NCBI GenBank assembly: GCA_049273855.1
Contig: JBASRN010000295.1
Location: forward strand, 31,760 to 95,759
Direction: 5' to 3'
Length of the DNA stretch: 64,000 nt
From: Onstottus_B sp049273855
GTDB lineage: Bacteria; Acidobacteriota; Blastocatellia; UBA7656
Shown here piece by piece: positions 36,601 to 44,485 of this stretch (the first letter of the stretch is position 1; each line of letters starts with the position of its first letter). A program made the translations under genes and the position numbers. The notes under the pieces were generated by a model, which saw only the letters and a list, made by a program, of their open reading frames with translations, had not been told where the DNA came from and did no database searches.

Positions 36601-38346
36601 GCGCCGCTTCAAGGGCCGAACCCCGGACTCTTGATGATGGACATCAAGCAGGAAACGAAGGTCATCAAAAACGAAGCGGATGCGCCGCAGAAGAGAGGCG
36701 ATACGGCCGCCAGACCTATAGCCGAGATAGCCGCTGCGCAGAAGCTTGCCAACAACGTCTTTCCGGGCTTTAACGTGAACAACACGAATGACGGCGTGAA
36801 CGGCAAGCTGCGCAAGGTCGAATTTGACGGTACGCAGGACGGCGCTGCGTTCGTGAACCCGCGCGACACTGCGTTGATTCGCAACTACACGGCGAAAGAC
36901 CACGTGATACGCGGGGCTGACCTCGTGTTTGTCGCCGACGGAACCGGTGGGTTGAAAATAGTGCTGGCCACCGCGCGGGATGGCGCGCAGATACTCAAGA
37001 CCGAACGCCGCGCCGAGTTTAGCGACCCGGACGCCTCGGCCGAGAGTCTGCGCAAAGCTCTTGGACCCACCGTCGCGGCCGTTGTGCCGACGACGAATGC
37101 ACAGGGTGTTGATGTCGTAAGCAGCGATCTTTCTGATGAGTTCGTCTACGTCGCCGACGGAGAAGGCGGAGTAAAGGTCGTCTTCATCCACGAGGTCTTC
37201 ACAGCCGGGCCGAGCGTTGTCGGACAGGTTGCTACACCGGGATTCGCAAACAAGGTACGCATAGAAGGCGACTTCCTCTTCGTCGCCGACGGCCCGGCGG
37301 GTTTGACCATCGTTGATGTGAGCAACCGGAACAACCCGAGCATTGTCGGAACCGTCAACACGGGAGGCAACGCCCTGGACGTTGCGGTGTATGGCGCCTT
37401 TGCTTTCATCGCCAACGGCAATAACGGGATGGCTGTCGTTGACATACGCGACGAGCGCAATCCGAAGTTCGTCACTACATTCAATCCGGGTGGAGTGATT
37501 GACGAGGCTCGCGGACTTGATTATGCGGACAACCGAGTCTACCTGGCTGATGGCGCAAACGGCCTTCGCATCATTGACATCACCCTCCCCGCGCAACCCC
37601 AATTGCTGGCGACGATAACCAATGGCGAGCGCAATAACGGCAACGACCCCATTGACGATGCGGAATCGGTGGCGATGGCGGTTGTTCCCTTCAGAACCTT
37701 TGCCATGGTCTCAGACGGCAAGAACGGGTTGCGCGCGATCAACGTGACGGACTTCCGAGACATAAGGGAGCGCCTGTTCAACTCAAGCGCATTTCCATCG
37801 AACGCACTCGATAATGTGTTTGATACCAACTTCAACCTGACCCTGGCGCTTAGAGACCCGTTGACGCCGTTTGATCGAGCGAACGTCAAGATTAACGGAA
37901 ACCAGGCGGCGTTCCAGATAACCACCTTCCCCGTTGCTGCGGGGCAGAGGCTGCTGCGCATCGCGCGTGGCCGCCAGCTCGACAAGCTCGCGGATTCAAG
38001 CGGACGCACGCTCCGTGACAGCACCGCGGTTGGCGCGGGGGCGTTGAGCCGCGCCACAATGGACAAGATGCGCAACGTGAATGTTGTCATCGAGCCCGGT
38101 TCTTCCGACGATAAAGGCAACGGACTGGGCAACATTGTCCTACAGCAAGGCGCTTCGGCGCACGCGACGCGTCAGGCGAATCGTGATGGTAAAGGGCAAG
38201 ACCGGCGAGCGGACGCAAGCGGCAACCTAACGATCTTCGCTGCCTTCTTCCTCACCGCGATGATCGGCTTGATGATTAGCGCGCGCAACAGCAGAAGGTC
38301 GAAGAAGCAGACTGCGCGTCCTTGCGACGGGAGTTCAAATGGGTAG
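33652..38346 (+). CDS. Giant multiheme cytochrome with LVIVD-like propeller
   Basis: 1,564 residues from ATG 33652, with AGGAGG upstream. A signal peptide is followed by nine CxxCH motifs (at bases 33898, 33952, about 35050, 35230, 35660, 35741, 36058, 36091 and 36485) and one CX12CH (34261-34305), which may bind an extra heme. Between hemes lies an Asp/Asn-rich calcium-type segment (DLNNNGILDSGEDKNNNG, about bases 35480-35535). The C-terminal third contains LVIVD-type repeats (VFVADGTGGLKIV, LFVADGPAGLTIVDV, VYLADGANGLRIIDI), predicted to form a beta-propeller. A final hydrophobic helix with a basic tail could anchor it. It is likely exposed on the outer membrane or cell surface as the terminal electron-transfer or substrate-binding protein. 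Its stop overlaps the next gene by 8 bases. Confidence 0.85.
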   Translation: MDGRMRAKLAVLLFLGCIFSLLWLPNSAGKVPRRAASSGNPHTTPESLDPISFHGSAAGPDHKQSSAISSSQVGADALLGGTCINCHVGITPAHTKTALKCTDCHGGNDTVNTGPNPNIRDKNLMSQAHVRPKNPKFYWANGIDDAFAGAPGKGDTEFDVFNNNLDPVDNNNLIGTHVDAEYSRDLNYVRFINPSDYRVAMVSCGSQSPAGSSMSSCHGNIVEVARKSIMANNQAQFATATYANHAPLGSTNANPLGTNPTGRQNPRDGEVGVNVNYDDIDGAYDPKTNRFDSAKLLAIARSDDDPFNDNFEAIGAPLVDKDGQKKTAVHGSSTLPPSPPTNRLRGIGGKRIVAAALPRAQKQIFSWPRRDSQANPNDPSSALIKTVLDLYGFNDTVGHQPIDAGFNAVRAFDPGLFPDNNQNFPFPFDDNRPDRIQLAQARRTANVNDQKEFVPPNPFNRNRNSGCASCHMLYRPDGHNEEPFDKTVRENGRQITTDTVTGQREDQGERGYPAIHQLTTKIPTNQCGICHVFTTRVDVAFKGTFEVENNNFNFRWSTAADATGKNIPFQFTNTKGTKVNMFDNFVTVDVNGQVLKDKDGRGDGEGVSEDLNNNGILDSGEDKNNNGMLDIPDRLQRSDAQDGRQMRIMYGGATGNVRLMDIHLEKGMECIDCHFYQDLHGDGNIYTRNWDAIEIECQDCHGTAKKLATLKTSGPNGNNDLRQSMDENGTPFFEIRGDGSRIQRSRVRDGLFWRIPQVKEAITRGNQHFNRDAFEAMGQKSVSNPKEFAHINNSREQGKVECYTCHNAATPSCFACHYTQDYFPKVTPGSTLEINNQPRRNDQQMMEIWMGEKFVPNPNFFFFGIVRSSFIMGTNGDTEFNKVSPFRSIMELNFSVGGPNGDTLVENTSFTATTHDLFTGDRPRSGSTLNPYMPHTVRLKETKDCDVCHTLRDNSGNIINNNLLAGSFGLGTGRYHDLGDWVFAPLQGPNPGLLMMDIKQETKVIKNEADAPQKRGDTAARPIAEIAAAQKLANNVFPGFNVNNTNDGVNGKLRKVEFDGTQDGAAFVNPRDTALIRNYTAKDHVIRGADLVFVADGTGGLKIVLATARDGAQILKTERRAEFSDPDASAESLRKALGPTVAAVVPTTNAQGVDVVSSDLSDEFVYVADGEGGVKVVFIHEVFTAGPSVVGQVATPGFANKVRIEGDFLFVADGPAGLTIVDVSNRNNPSIVGTVNTGGNALDVAVYGAFAFIANGNNGMAVVDIRDERNPKFVTTFNPGGVIDEARGLDYADNRVYLADGANGLRIIDITLPAQPQLLATITNGERNNGNDPIDDAESVAMAVVPFRTFAMVSDGKNGLRAINVTDFRDIRERLFNSSAFPSNALDNVFDTNFNLTLALRDPLTPFDRANVKINGNQAAFQITTFPVAAGQRLLRIARGRQLDKLADSSGRTLRDSTAVGAGALSRATMDKMRNVNVVIEPGSSDDKGNGLGNIVLQQGASAHATRQANRDGKGQDRRADASGNLTIFAAFFLTAMIGLMISARNSRRSKKQTARPCDGSSNG

Positions 38347-40261
38347 GCCTTCGCGATCCGGAAAGCTGGCGAGGCTATCGTTTGCAGCACTGTGTCTGAT
38401 TTGCCTCTCCGGCAGGGGCCTGGGCCTTCGTCTCGAACAACAGCCCGAAAGGCCGGACCAACTCAGCACTGGGGCCGCTCAAGATTCGCGCGTGCCTTCG
38501 AACTCAGAGCGGAAGATCCCAGAGCCGGACCGAAAAACGGAGACTGAGCCAGACGATGCTGCTAACCCCGCAGTCGAAAGGGGCCCCGGCGATAGCGCGA
38601 GCGAGGCTTCGAAAGTCGCCCTGGCTGAAACTCGACCCCGACGCGTCAAAGTTCAGTCCGGCGATAGCGCCAGCGAGCCCGGCGGAACAAAAATCGCGTC
38701 GTTGAGCAAGTCTGAAATCGTTGCGAACTTCGAGCCGCCTGCGCGGACTTGGAATTTGCAGGCAGGGAGCTCCGCGGCGCAAGCCGGGACGGTCTTGCAA
38801 CGGCCGCCTTCCTTTAGCCTCTATTTGATGTCCGAGTACCGCCGCGACGAGATCAAGTACACTGGAAAACCCAGCCTAGCCTTGCAGTTCCCGTCACCGG
38901 TGCCGCCATTCTCGGTGCCCGACGCCCCCATTCATTTCGTTCCCAGCGCCTTCGAGCCCAACGACGAACAATTCGTCGGTTACGTTTCGGCTGCAATCAG
39001 GGATCTCGCGGCTGGCAGGCTGAGCGTTGACACGCAGATATCGTTCAGATACTCGGCGGATCTTGACGGCTCTACCGAAGCGTCTACCTTTCTTGGAATC
39101 ACCGACAACTTCGTCGGGCGAAGGATTTTCGAACCACTCACATTCTTTGCTGATGTAAAAGGGTTTCTGCCTGCCGACTCGGAATCCAAGGTGAGCCTGA
39201 GGGTCGGCAGACAATACGCCTACGGAGCAACACCACTGCGCATGGACGGCGCCACGGTGTCGATCAAGCACCCGAGGTTCTCGCTGGATGTGTTCGGCGG
39301 GCGGCGGGTGACGTTCTATTCGGACCCGGAGCAACGTTTAGTGGTCGGCCAGAACTTTCTCTTCAGGGCGAACGAACAAACTACAATTCAATACGATTTT
39401 CTACACTACATAGATAACGTCCATACCCTGGCGGTCCGGCATCTGCTGGGTGAGTCGTGGATTCTGAACGGAAGCCTGTTTCTCATAGACGCTGATCCGG
39501 TCGATCTGAACCTGGGAGCGACTTACGTGTCACCAGGCGCCAGGACTCGTGTGACGCTGAACTTCTTGCAGAAGCTTACTGACAACGATTTCATCTACGA
39601 TCAGACGTATCGGGCGTTTGCGCGGAATCCAGAGAACCAGATTCGTTTCAGGTTCTTCCCGTTGCCGCCAACTGGACAAGCGTTTGACGCGAGCGGACGG
39701 CTGAACCTGGGCCGCGTGAATCCCTACACGCAGTTCTACATTGATGGATATCGCAACTTGACCTCGAAGGCAGGGATTGGCGGAACGGTATGGGTGCGGA
39801 AGGTGAACAGCAGCGAGGACGAAGGACCCTTTGACAATTCGTTTCAAGAGTATCGCGTCAACGCGGACTACTATCCTTCGTCGGCCTTCGAGATTGGGAC
39901 AGAATATCGCTACCGGCACTTGAGTCGCGCGAATGCTGAAGAGGCGACGTCTTTCTTCGACATCGGCCGCGAAGGTGAGAAGACTTTTCACGAAGTCTAT
40001 GCGAACGCAGCGTACCATCTTCTCAGCAATCTTACGCTTGAGGGCGGAGTATTTTATCGGCGGTTTAACACTCAGAGCCGCTTGATCAGTCTGGAAGGAA
40101 TGGACACAACCGGGTACACGGCCGGTCTCAGGTGGCGCGTCGCAAGGGACTACAAACTGTTGCTTGAATACGGGTTCGATCGGGAGCTCGCTTTCCTGAA
40201 CCCCGACATTGATTACACGCAGGGTTTCAGGGTTCGCTTCGAATGGCGGTTTAGCCGGTAA
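38339..40261 (+). CDS. Outer-membrane beta-barrel protein of the cytochrome cluster
   Basis: 640 residues, starting inside the end of the giant cytochrome gene (8-base overlap), so translation is probably coupled. A signal segment (about 1-30) and a low-complexity polar region (about 35-150) precede a run of alternating amphipathic strands typical of a porin-like barrel (VSLRVGRQYAYG, FSLDVFGGRRVTFY, YKLLLEYGF). The C-terminus FRVRFEWRFSR has the aromatic penultimate strand of outer-membrane proteins. No CxxC or CxxCH is present. By position it could be the barrel sheathing a porin-cytochrome conduit, in the manner of MtrB/PioB, although I cannot claim homology to those families from sequence alone. 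Confidence 0.7.
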   Translation: MGRPSRSGKLARLSFAALCLICLSGRGLGLRLEQQPERPDQLSTGAAQDSRVPSNSERKIPEPDRKTETEPDDAANPAVERGPGDSASEASKVALAETRPRRVKVQSGDSASEPGGTKIASLSKSEIVANFEPPARTWNLQAGSSAAQAGTVLQRPPSFSLYLMSEYRRDEIKYTGKPSLALQFPSPVPPFSVPDAPIHFVPSAFEPNDEQFVGYVSAAIRDLAAGRLSVDTQISFRYSADLDGSTEASTFLGITDNFVGRRIFEPLTFFADVKGFLPADSESKVSLRVGRQYAYGATPLRMDGATVSIKHPRFSLDVFGGRRVTFYSDPEQRLVVGQNFLFRANEQTTIQYDFLHYIDNVHTLAVRHLLGESWILNGSLFLIDADPVDLNLGATYVSPGARTRVTLNFLQKLTDNDFIYDQTYRAFARNPENQIRFRFFPLPPTGQAFDASGRLNLGRVNPYTQFYIDGYRNLTSKAGIGGTVWVRKVNSSEDEGPFDNSFQEYRVNADYYPSSAFEIGTEYRYRHLSRANAEEATSFFDIGREGEKTFHEVYANAAYHLLSNLTLEGGVFYRRFNTQSRLISLEGMDTTGYTAGLRWRVARDYKLLLEYGFDRELAFLNPDIDYTQGFRVRFEWRFSR

Positions 40262-40286
40262 GGGTATCAGTGCTACGAGCGCTGAA

Positions 40287-41696
40287 ATGAACGTGACAAG
40301 AAACTCGCAACTCAAGATCGTCATTGTAGCCGCGTTTGTGTTGGTGGCGTTGGCGGACTTCTCGGCGTGGGTTGTCGCCGGTGTGTCCACTGCCCGGGCC
40401 GCGCCTCAAGGGGGGGCCTCCGTCTTTAGCCACAGTCAGCATCTGAAGACCGGAGCGAAGTGCGTCGATTGTCATAAGCCGAGCGAGGCGGATGCAACCG
40501 TGGCGAGGCCGGGCCACGACAGCTGCACCACCTGCCACCAGCAGTGGTTCGAACCGCAAACGCAGAACAAGGCATTCTGCACCGTCTGCCATACTAGAGT
40601 GGTGGAGGACCAGTTGCCTGAGTTGCGCAGTTTTCCAACCTACAACAAGCCGAGCGCCATACTGTTTGACTTCTCGCACAAACTTCATCTGGGCACAAAA
40701 GGAAAGGTGACCCAGGTCGTTGGCGCCAGGGTTGACTGCAAGACTTGCCATCAGTTTGACGCCCGCGGAGAAAAAGCGACGTTCCCAGCACATCGTGAAT
40801 GTTCGACGTGCCATTCAATCCCGGACATCAAACCGCGGCTGGCAGCGGATTCGAAAAACGAGGACTGCCTCGGCTGCCATACATCCAGCGAGGAGCAGAA
40901 TCCAAATTATCACAAGCTTCGCCGTTTCATAATCGATCCCAACGTCGCTCAGGTAGTCCGCGGCGTAAGCGCGCCAGCGGCCTCCGGCAACACTCTGACC
41001 GGACAGGACCTGAAGTTCTCTCACACCAAACATCTCACCGACAATCGCAATGTCGGCATATCATGCGAGACCTGTCATGCAGGTGTCGAGGAAAAGACCT
41101 CGATCTCGCAACTGAGCATACCTTCGATGTGGGACTGCACGTTGTGCCACGAGTCGAGACGAACTCGCAGCGACTACCGCATAAGCAACTGCGCGGTTTG
41201 CCACACCAAGATCACCGCGGGACGCACGCCTCGTAATCACACGTTGACCGAGAGGCCCTTCGACCATACTGCCGGCTTTCGGACCCGGCACGCCGAGGCT
41301 GCGCGGGCGCCGGACGCAAAGTGTGCCTTCTGTCACGAGTTTGTGCCCGGAGCGCGCCCGGTGTTGCAGGGAGTGACAAGGACTGAAGAGCGTCCCCTGC
41401 CCAACGGTACCTGCGATGATTGCCATTCAGTGATGCGCCCCAAGTCGCACACGATCAGGTGGCGCAACGACCTCCACGGGCGAATGGCTGCGATGAATCG
41501 GCTAAACTGCGCAGTGTGTCACCAGCCTGATACCTGCGAGAGGTGCCACAATGAGCGGCCACGTAGCCACAACCCGATCAATGCATTCGTCAACGGCGGG
41601 CATCGGTTCCAGGCGCAGTTGAACCAACGGAGCTGTTTCACATGCCACGAATTCACTCAGACCTGCGAGCGTTGTCATAGTCGTATCCTCAGGTAA
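40287..41696 (+). CDS. Fifteen-heme c-type cytochrome
   Basis: 469 residues from ATG 40287; an earlier in-frame start would overlap the barrel gene. One N-terminal hydrophobic helix (about 9-33) acts as signal peptide or anchor. Fifteen CxxCH motifs are spread through the protein, from CVDCH near residue 58 to CERCH at the C-terminus, with many extra histidines (FSHSQH, FSHKLH, FSHTKH, FDHTAG) suited to bis-His ligation. At about one heme per 31 residues it is dense enough to form a continuous wire. It lies 25 bases after the barrel gene, a position suited to the periplasmic or inserted cytochrome of a porin-cytochrome complex. Confidence 0.85.
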   Translation: MNVTRNSQLKIVIVAAFVLVALADFSAWVVAGVSTARAAPQGGASVFSHSQHLKTGAKCVDCHKPSEADATVARPGHDSCTTCHQQWFEPQTQNKAFCTVCHTRVVEDQLPELRSFPTYNKPSAILFDFSHKLHLGTKGKVTQVVGARVDCKTCHQFDARGEKATFPAHRECSTCHSIPDIKPRLAADSKNEDCLGCHTSSEEQNPNYHKLRRFIIDPNVAQVVRGVSAPAASGNTLTGQDLKFSHTKHLTDNRNVGISCETCHAGVEEKTSISQLSIPSMWDCTLCHESRRTRSDYRISNCAVCHTKITAGRTPRNHTLTERPFDHTAGFRTRHAEAARAPDAKCAFCHEFVPGARPVLQGVTRTEERPLPNGTCDDCHSVMRPKSHTIRWRNDLHGRMAAMNRLNCAVCHQPDTCERCHNERPRSHNPINAFVNGGHRFQAQLNQRSCFTCHEFTQTCERCHSRILR

Positions 41697-41822
41697 GCGG
41701 GTTGGTCCCAAGGCAGAGAACCGGTATCATACACCAGAGCAGGTTTCTTTCTGCGAGAGCGTTGTGCGTTGGAAGAATCTCGGCTTCCCGGGTCGTTCGT
41801 TTGATCGGAGGTGTCGATTTTC

Positions 41823-42593
41823 GTGAGGATAAGGCTTTTGCCAAGCATTGCGGGTCGAGAATCTCAGTTCCAGTGTCTGACGTCGTTCTTGATCGACGAG
41901 CGCGTAGCAGTGGACGGCGGAAGCATTGGCTTTGCACTTTCGCCCAGTCAAATGAGTTCGGTAGGCGATATAGTAATCACCCACTCGCATAATGACCATA
42001 TCGCCTCGCTTCCGATCTTCGTGGCCGAAGCGTTTACCACGATCGAACACCCGATTACCGTCTACGGAACCGAAGAGGTAATCGCCGCGTTGAGGGAGTT
42101 TATCTTCAACGACAAGGTTTGGCCCAACTTCGAGAAGATTGCTTTGATGGATGGTTCGGGTCCGACGATCCGTTTCCGCGTGTTAGAACCCCGGCTCACC
42201 GTCAGGATCGCGGGCATGAACGTGACCCCCATTCCAGTCAATCACATAGTTCCGACAGTTGGCTTGATAGTCGAAAAAGACGGAGTAACGGTCGCGTTCA
42301 CCTCCGACACGTACATTACCGATGAGCTGTGGGAGTTCGCGCGCGCGGCCGACGATCTGAAGGCTGTGTTTGTCGATGTGTCCTTTCCAAACGAGATGGG
42401 GCAGTTGGCGGCGTCTTCAAAGCATCTAACACCTCAGTTGCTTGCCGGTGAGATAAATAAGCTCGACCGGCAGGCTGAGATTATCGCGGTGCACATCAAG
42501 CCTACGAATCGCGACATGGTCATACAGCAGTTGGAATCACTCGGCAATCCCTCGGTCTCGGTCGGGCGCATAGACCACGAGTATGTATGGTGA
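41823..42593 (+). CDS. Class II-like cyclic-nucleotide phosphodiesterase (MBL fold)
   Basis: 256 residues from GTG 41823, served by GGAGGTG at 41807-41813; an upstream GTG at 41811 lies within that site. The metallo-beta-lactamase signature is H54-S-H56-N-D58-H59 (HSHNDHIASLP), followed by H141 (PVNH), D162 (FTSDTY) and a late histidine (AVHIKP), giving a full two-metal site. The H-S-H-x-D-H-I-x-x-L-P form and the compact length resemble class II cyclic-nucleotide phosphodiesterases such as CpdP/PDE1 more than RNase Z or glyoxalase II. No signal peptide is visible, so it should be cytosolic. Its stop overlaps the start of the FHA-GAF-cyclase gene, pairing breakdown with synthesis. Confidence 0.7.
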   Translation: MRIRLLPSIAGRESQFQCLTSFLIDERVAVDGGSIGFALSPSQMSSVGDIVITHSHNDHIASLPIFVAEAFTTIEHPITVYGTEEVIAALREFIFNDKVWPNFEKIALMDGSGPTIRFRVLEPRLTVRIAGMNVTPIPVNHIVPTVGLIVEKDGVTVAFTSDTYITDELWEFARAADDLKAVFVDVSFPNEMGQLAASSKHLTPQLLAGEINKLDRQAEIIAVHIKPTNRDMVIQQLESLGNPSVSVGRIDHEYVW

Positions 42594-44293
42594 CTGCGAG
42601 AACGCCACGGCCTGTTCAGCCATCTGGTGGGTCCGCCGCTATGAACGCCAAATTAGTCATCACAGACACCCACACCGGACGAAGCTCTGATTTCCCCATT
42701 GTCAGCCCGGAGACTCGAATCGGCCGTCTGGCCGGTGCTAACGATATCGTGCTGAACGACGGCCAGGTCTCGCGTGAACACGCGGTGATCAAGCTGACGA
42801 ACCAGGCCTTGAAGGTCGTGGACCTCGATAGCGCCAACGGGACCTTTTTCGACGGAAAGCGTATTCGAGAACATGAGCTTAAGTCCGGCGATACAATCAC
42901 GATCGGCAAATACGCGCTTCGGTGCGAAGACCTGTCAGGCGGGCTTTCCATCAAGTACGACAATAAGCAGATTGGAAGCACAGTCGTCATGCGAACGCCC
43001 GGGCTTATGGCTTCGATTGTCCCGGAGATCGACACTCAATCGTTCCCGGGCGGTCCAGGCGAAAAGTCGATAGTCGGCTACATCGAGGTTCTCAAGAAGA
43101 AGGCGGAAACCCTCTCGCGGCTTTACGAGCTGAACCGGATTCTGGCGGCGGATTTTTCCCTCGAAGACATTTTTAAGAAAGTCAGCGAGATGGTTTTCCG
43201 TCTGACTCCGGCCGGACGATTTTTTGTGCTTCAGCGGGACCTGACTACCGGCGAGCTAAAGACCTCGGCCGCTGAGTTTCGCAACCCGGCAAGTGCGCAG
43301 AACGCCGAAGAGATAATGCTCAGCAAAACGGTAGTCGATCGGGTGATCGCGGATCGCGTGGCGCTTCTTTCGTTCGACGCCCAAGCGGACAACCGGCTCG
43401 TTCAGGCGCGCTCGATCGTAATGCAGGGCATTCGTTCGGTTATGTGCGCGCCGTTGCTGGGCAGGATGGGTGTTCTCGGTGTCATTTACGTGGATTGTCA
43501 GGAACAGGCGAAGATTTTTAGCGAGGACGATCTGGACCTTCTGAACGCCGTAGCGTCTGAGGCCTCGATCGCGGTCGATAATGCGATCAGCCATAAACGG
43601 CTGGTACGCGAAGAGCTCGCGCGAGCGAAGTATCGCCGTTTCATGCCGCCGCACGTCGTGGATGAGATTCTTGCGAGCCCTGATAGCCTCAATCTCGGTG
43701 GGAAAAACTCGTGTGTTACGATTCTGTTTTCGGACGTGCGCGGCTTCACATCTATGTCTGAGAGCCTCCCACCAGAAAGCGTGCTGCAAATACTGAACAA
43801 GTACTTTGCCGATATGACGCCGATCGTATGGGAGCATCGGGGGTTGTTGGATAAGTACATTGGCGACGGCTTGATGGCTCTGTTCGGTGCGCCTACTGAG
43901 AGTGAAGACTCAGCGGGCCGCGCAGTACTTGCGGCGATCGCTATGCAGCACCAGATGAGCGCGGTGAATCAAGTTCTAAAAGAGTCCGCTTTGCCGGAGA
44001 TAAGCATTGGAATCGGCATCAACACGGGCACGGTGACGGTCGGCTACATGGGTTCTGAGGAGCGTACCGACTACACCGCGATTGGTGACGAGGTGAACCT
44101 TGCGGCGCGGTTGGAGAAGCAGGCGCTAGGCGGCCAGATAATCATCAGCCGCGCGACGCTGAATGCGGTCGGCCACCAGTTTCCGGTGCGCCCGTCGGGA
44201 TCTATTATGGTGAAAGGAAAGAAGTCAGCCGTCGAGATCTATGAAGTGTTGTGGACCGAGACCCTCCGCCCGACCCGGCCTACCAAGGTCTAG
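42587..44293 (+). CDS. FHA-GAF-class III adenylate/guanylate cyclase
   Basis: 568 residues if starting at ATG 42587, which overlaps the phosphodiesterase stop; ATG 42641 would begin exactly at the FHA domain and is equally possible. Numbering from the first: FHA 25-112 (RIGR, SREH, NGT), GAF about 175-335, class III cyclase 375-560. Catalytic residues are present: metal ligands D383 (FSDVRG) and D427 (YIGDG), K423 and T498 at the purine-selecting positions, N504 and R508 (VNLAARLE) for the transition state. The Lys/Thr pair is that of class IIIb adenylyl cyclases. No membrane helix is seen. It likely makes cAMP for the cyclic-nucleotide-binding proteins encoded on either side. Confidence 0.9.
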   Translation: MVTARTPRPVQPSGGSAAMNAKLVITDTHTGRSSDFPIVSPETRIGRLAGANDIVLNDGQVSREHAVIKLTNQALKVVDLDSANGTFFDGKRIREHELKSGDTITIGKYALRCEDLSGGLSIKYDNKQIGSTVVMRTPGLMASIVPEIDTQSFPGGPGEKSIVGYIEVLKKKAETLSRLYELNRILAADFSLEDIFKKVSEMVFRLTPAGRFFVLQRDLTTGELKTSAAEFRNPASAQNAEEIMLSKTVVDRVIADRVALLSFDAQADNRLVQARSIVMQGIRSVMCAPLLGRMGVLGVIYVDCQEQAKIFSEDDLDLLNAVASEASIAVDNAISHKRLVREELARAKYRRFMPPHVVDEILASPDSLNLGGKNSCVTILFSDVRGFTSMSESLPPESVLQILNKYFADMTPIVWEHRGLLDKYIGDGLMALFGAPTESEDSAGRAVLAAIAMQHQMSAVNQVLKESALPEISIGIGINTGTVTVGYMGSEERTDYTAIGDEVNLAARLEKQALGGQIIISRATLNAVGHQFPVRPSGSIMVKGKKSAVEIYEVLWTETLRPTRPTKV

Positions 44294-44433
44294 CAGTCTG
44301 CTGAAAAACTAACCCATCGCCACTAAGCCGCGAAGGCACCAGGGAACACAAAGCCCACAACACATCGCAATCATTGACTTGGTGCAGCTTCGTGTCCTTG
44401 CGTCTTGGTGGCGGCCTCCCTTTTTTAGCAGCC
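44294..44433. repeat. Family B-type inverted repeat between convergent genes
   Basis: GCCACTAAGCCGCGAAGGCAC (about 44320-44340) is imperfectly inverted as CTTCGTGTCCTTGCGTCTTGGTGGC (about 44388-44412, part). The outer ends GCTGAAAAA and TTTTTTAGCAGC also pair. The T-run could terminate the cyclase transcript. Nothing else is seen before the convergent channel gene. Confidence 0.55.
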
Positions 44434-44485
44434 AACACAATCGAGCGTTTGGCATAACCGATTACCGCGATGTATCCAGAAGTGG

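Noticed and set aside
36145..37602. Minus-strand open frame of 485 codons, and another at 34792-35754
   Set aside because: Both are antisense to the giant multiheme cytochrome and show no recognisable motifs.
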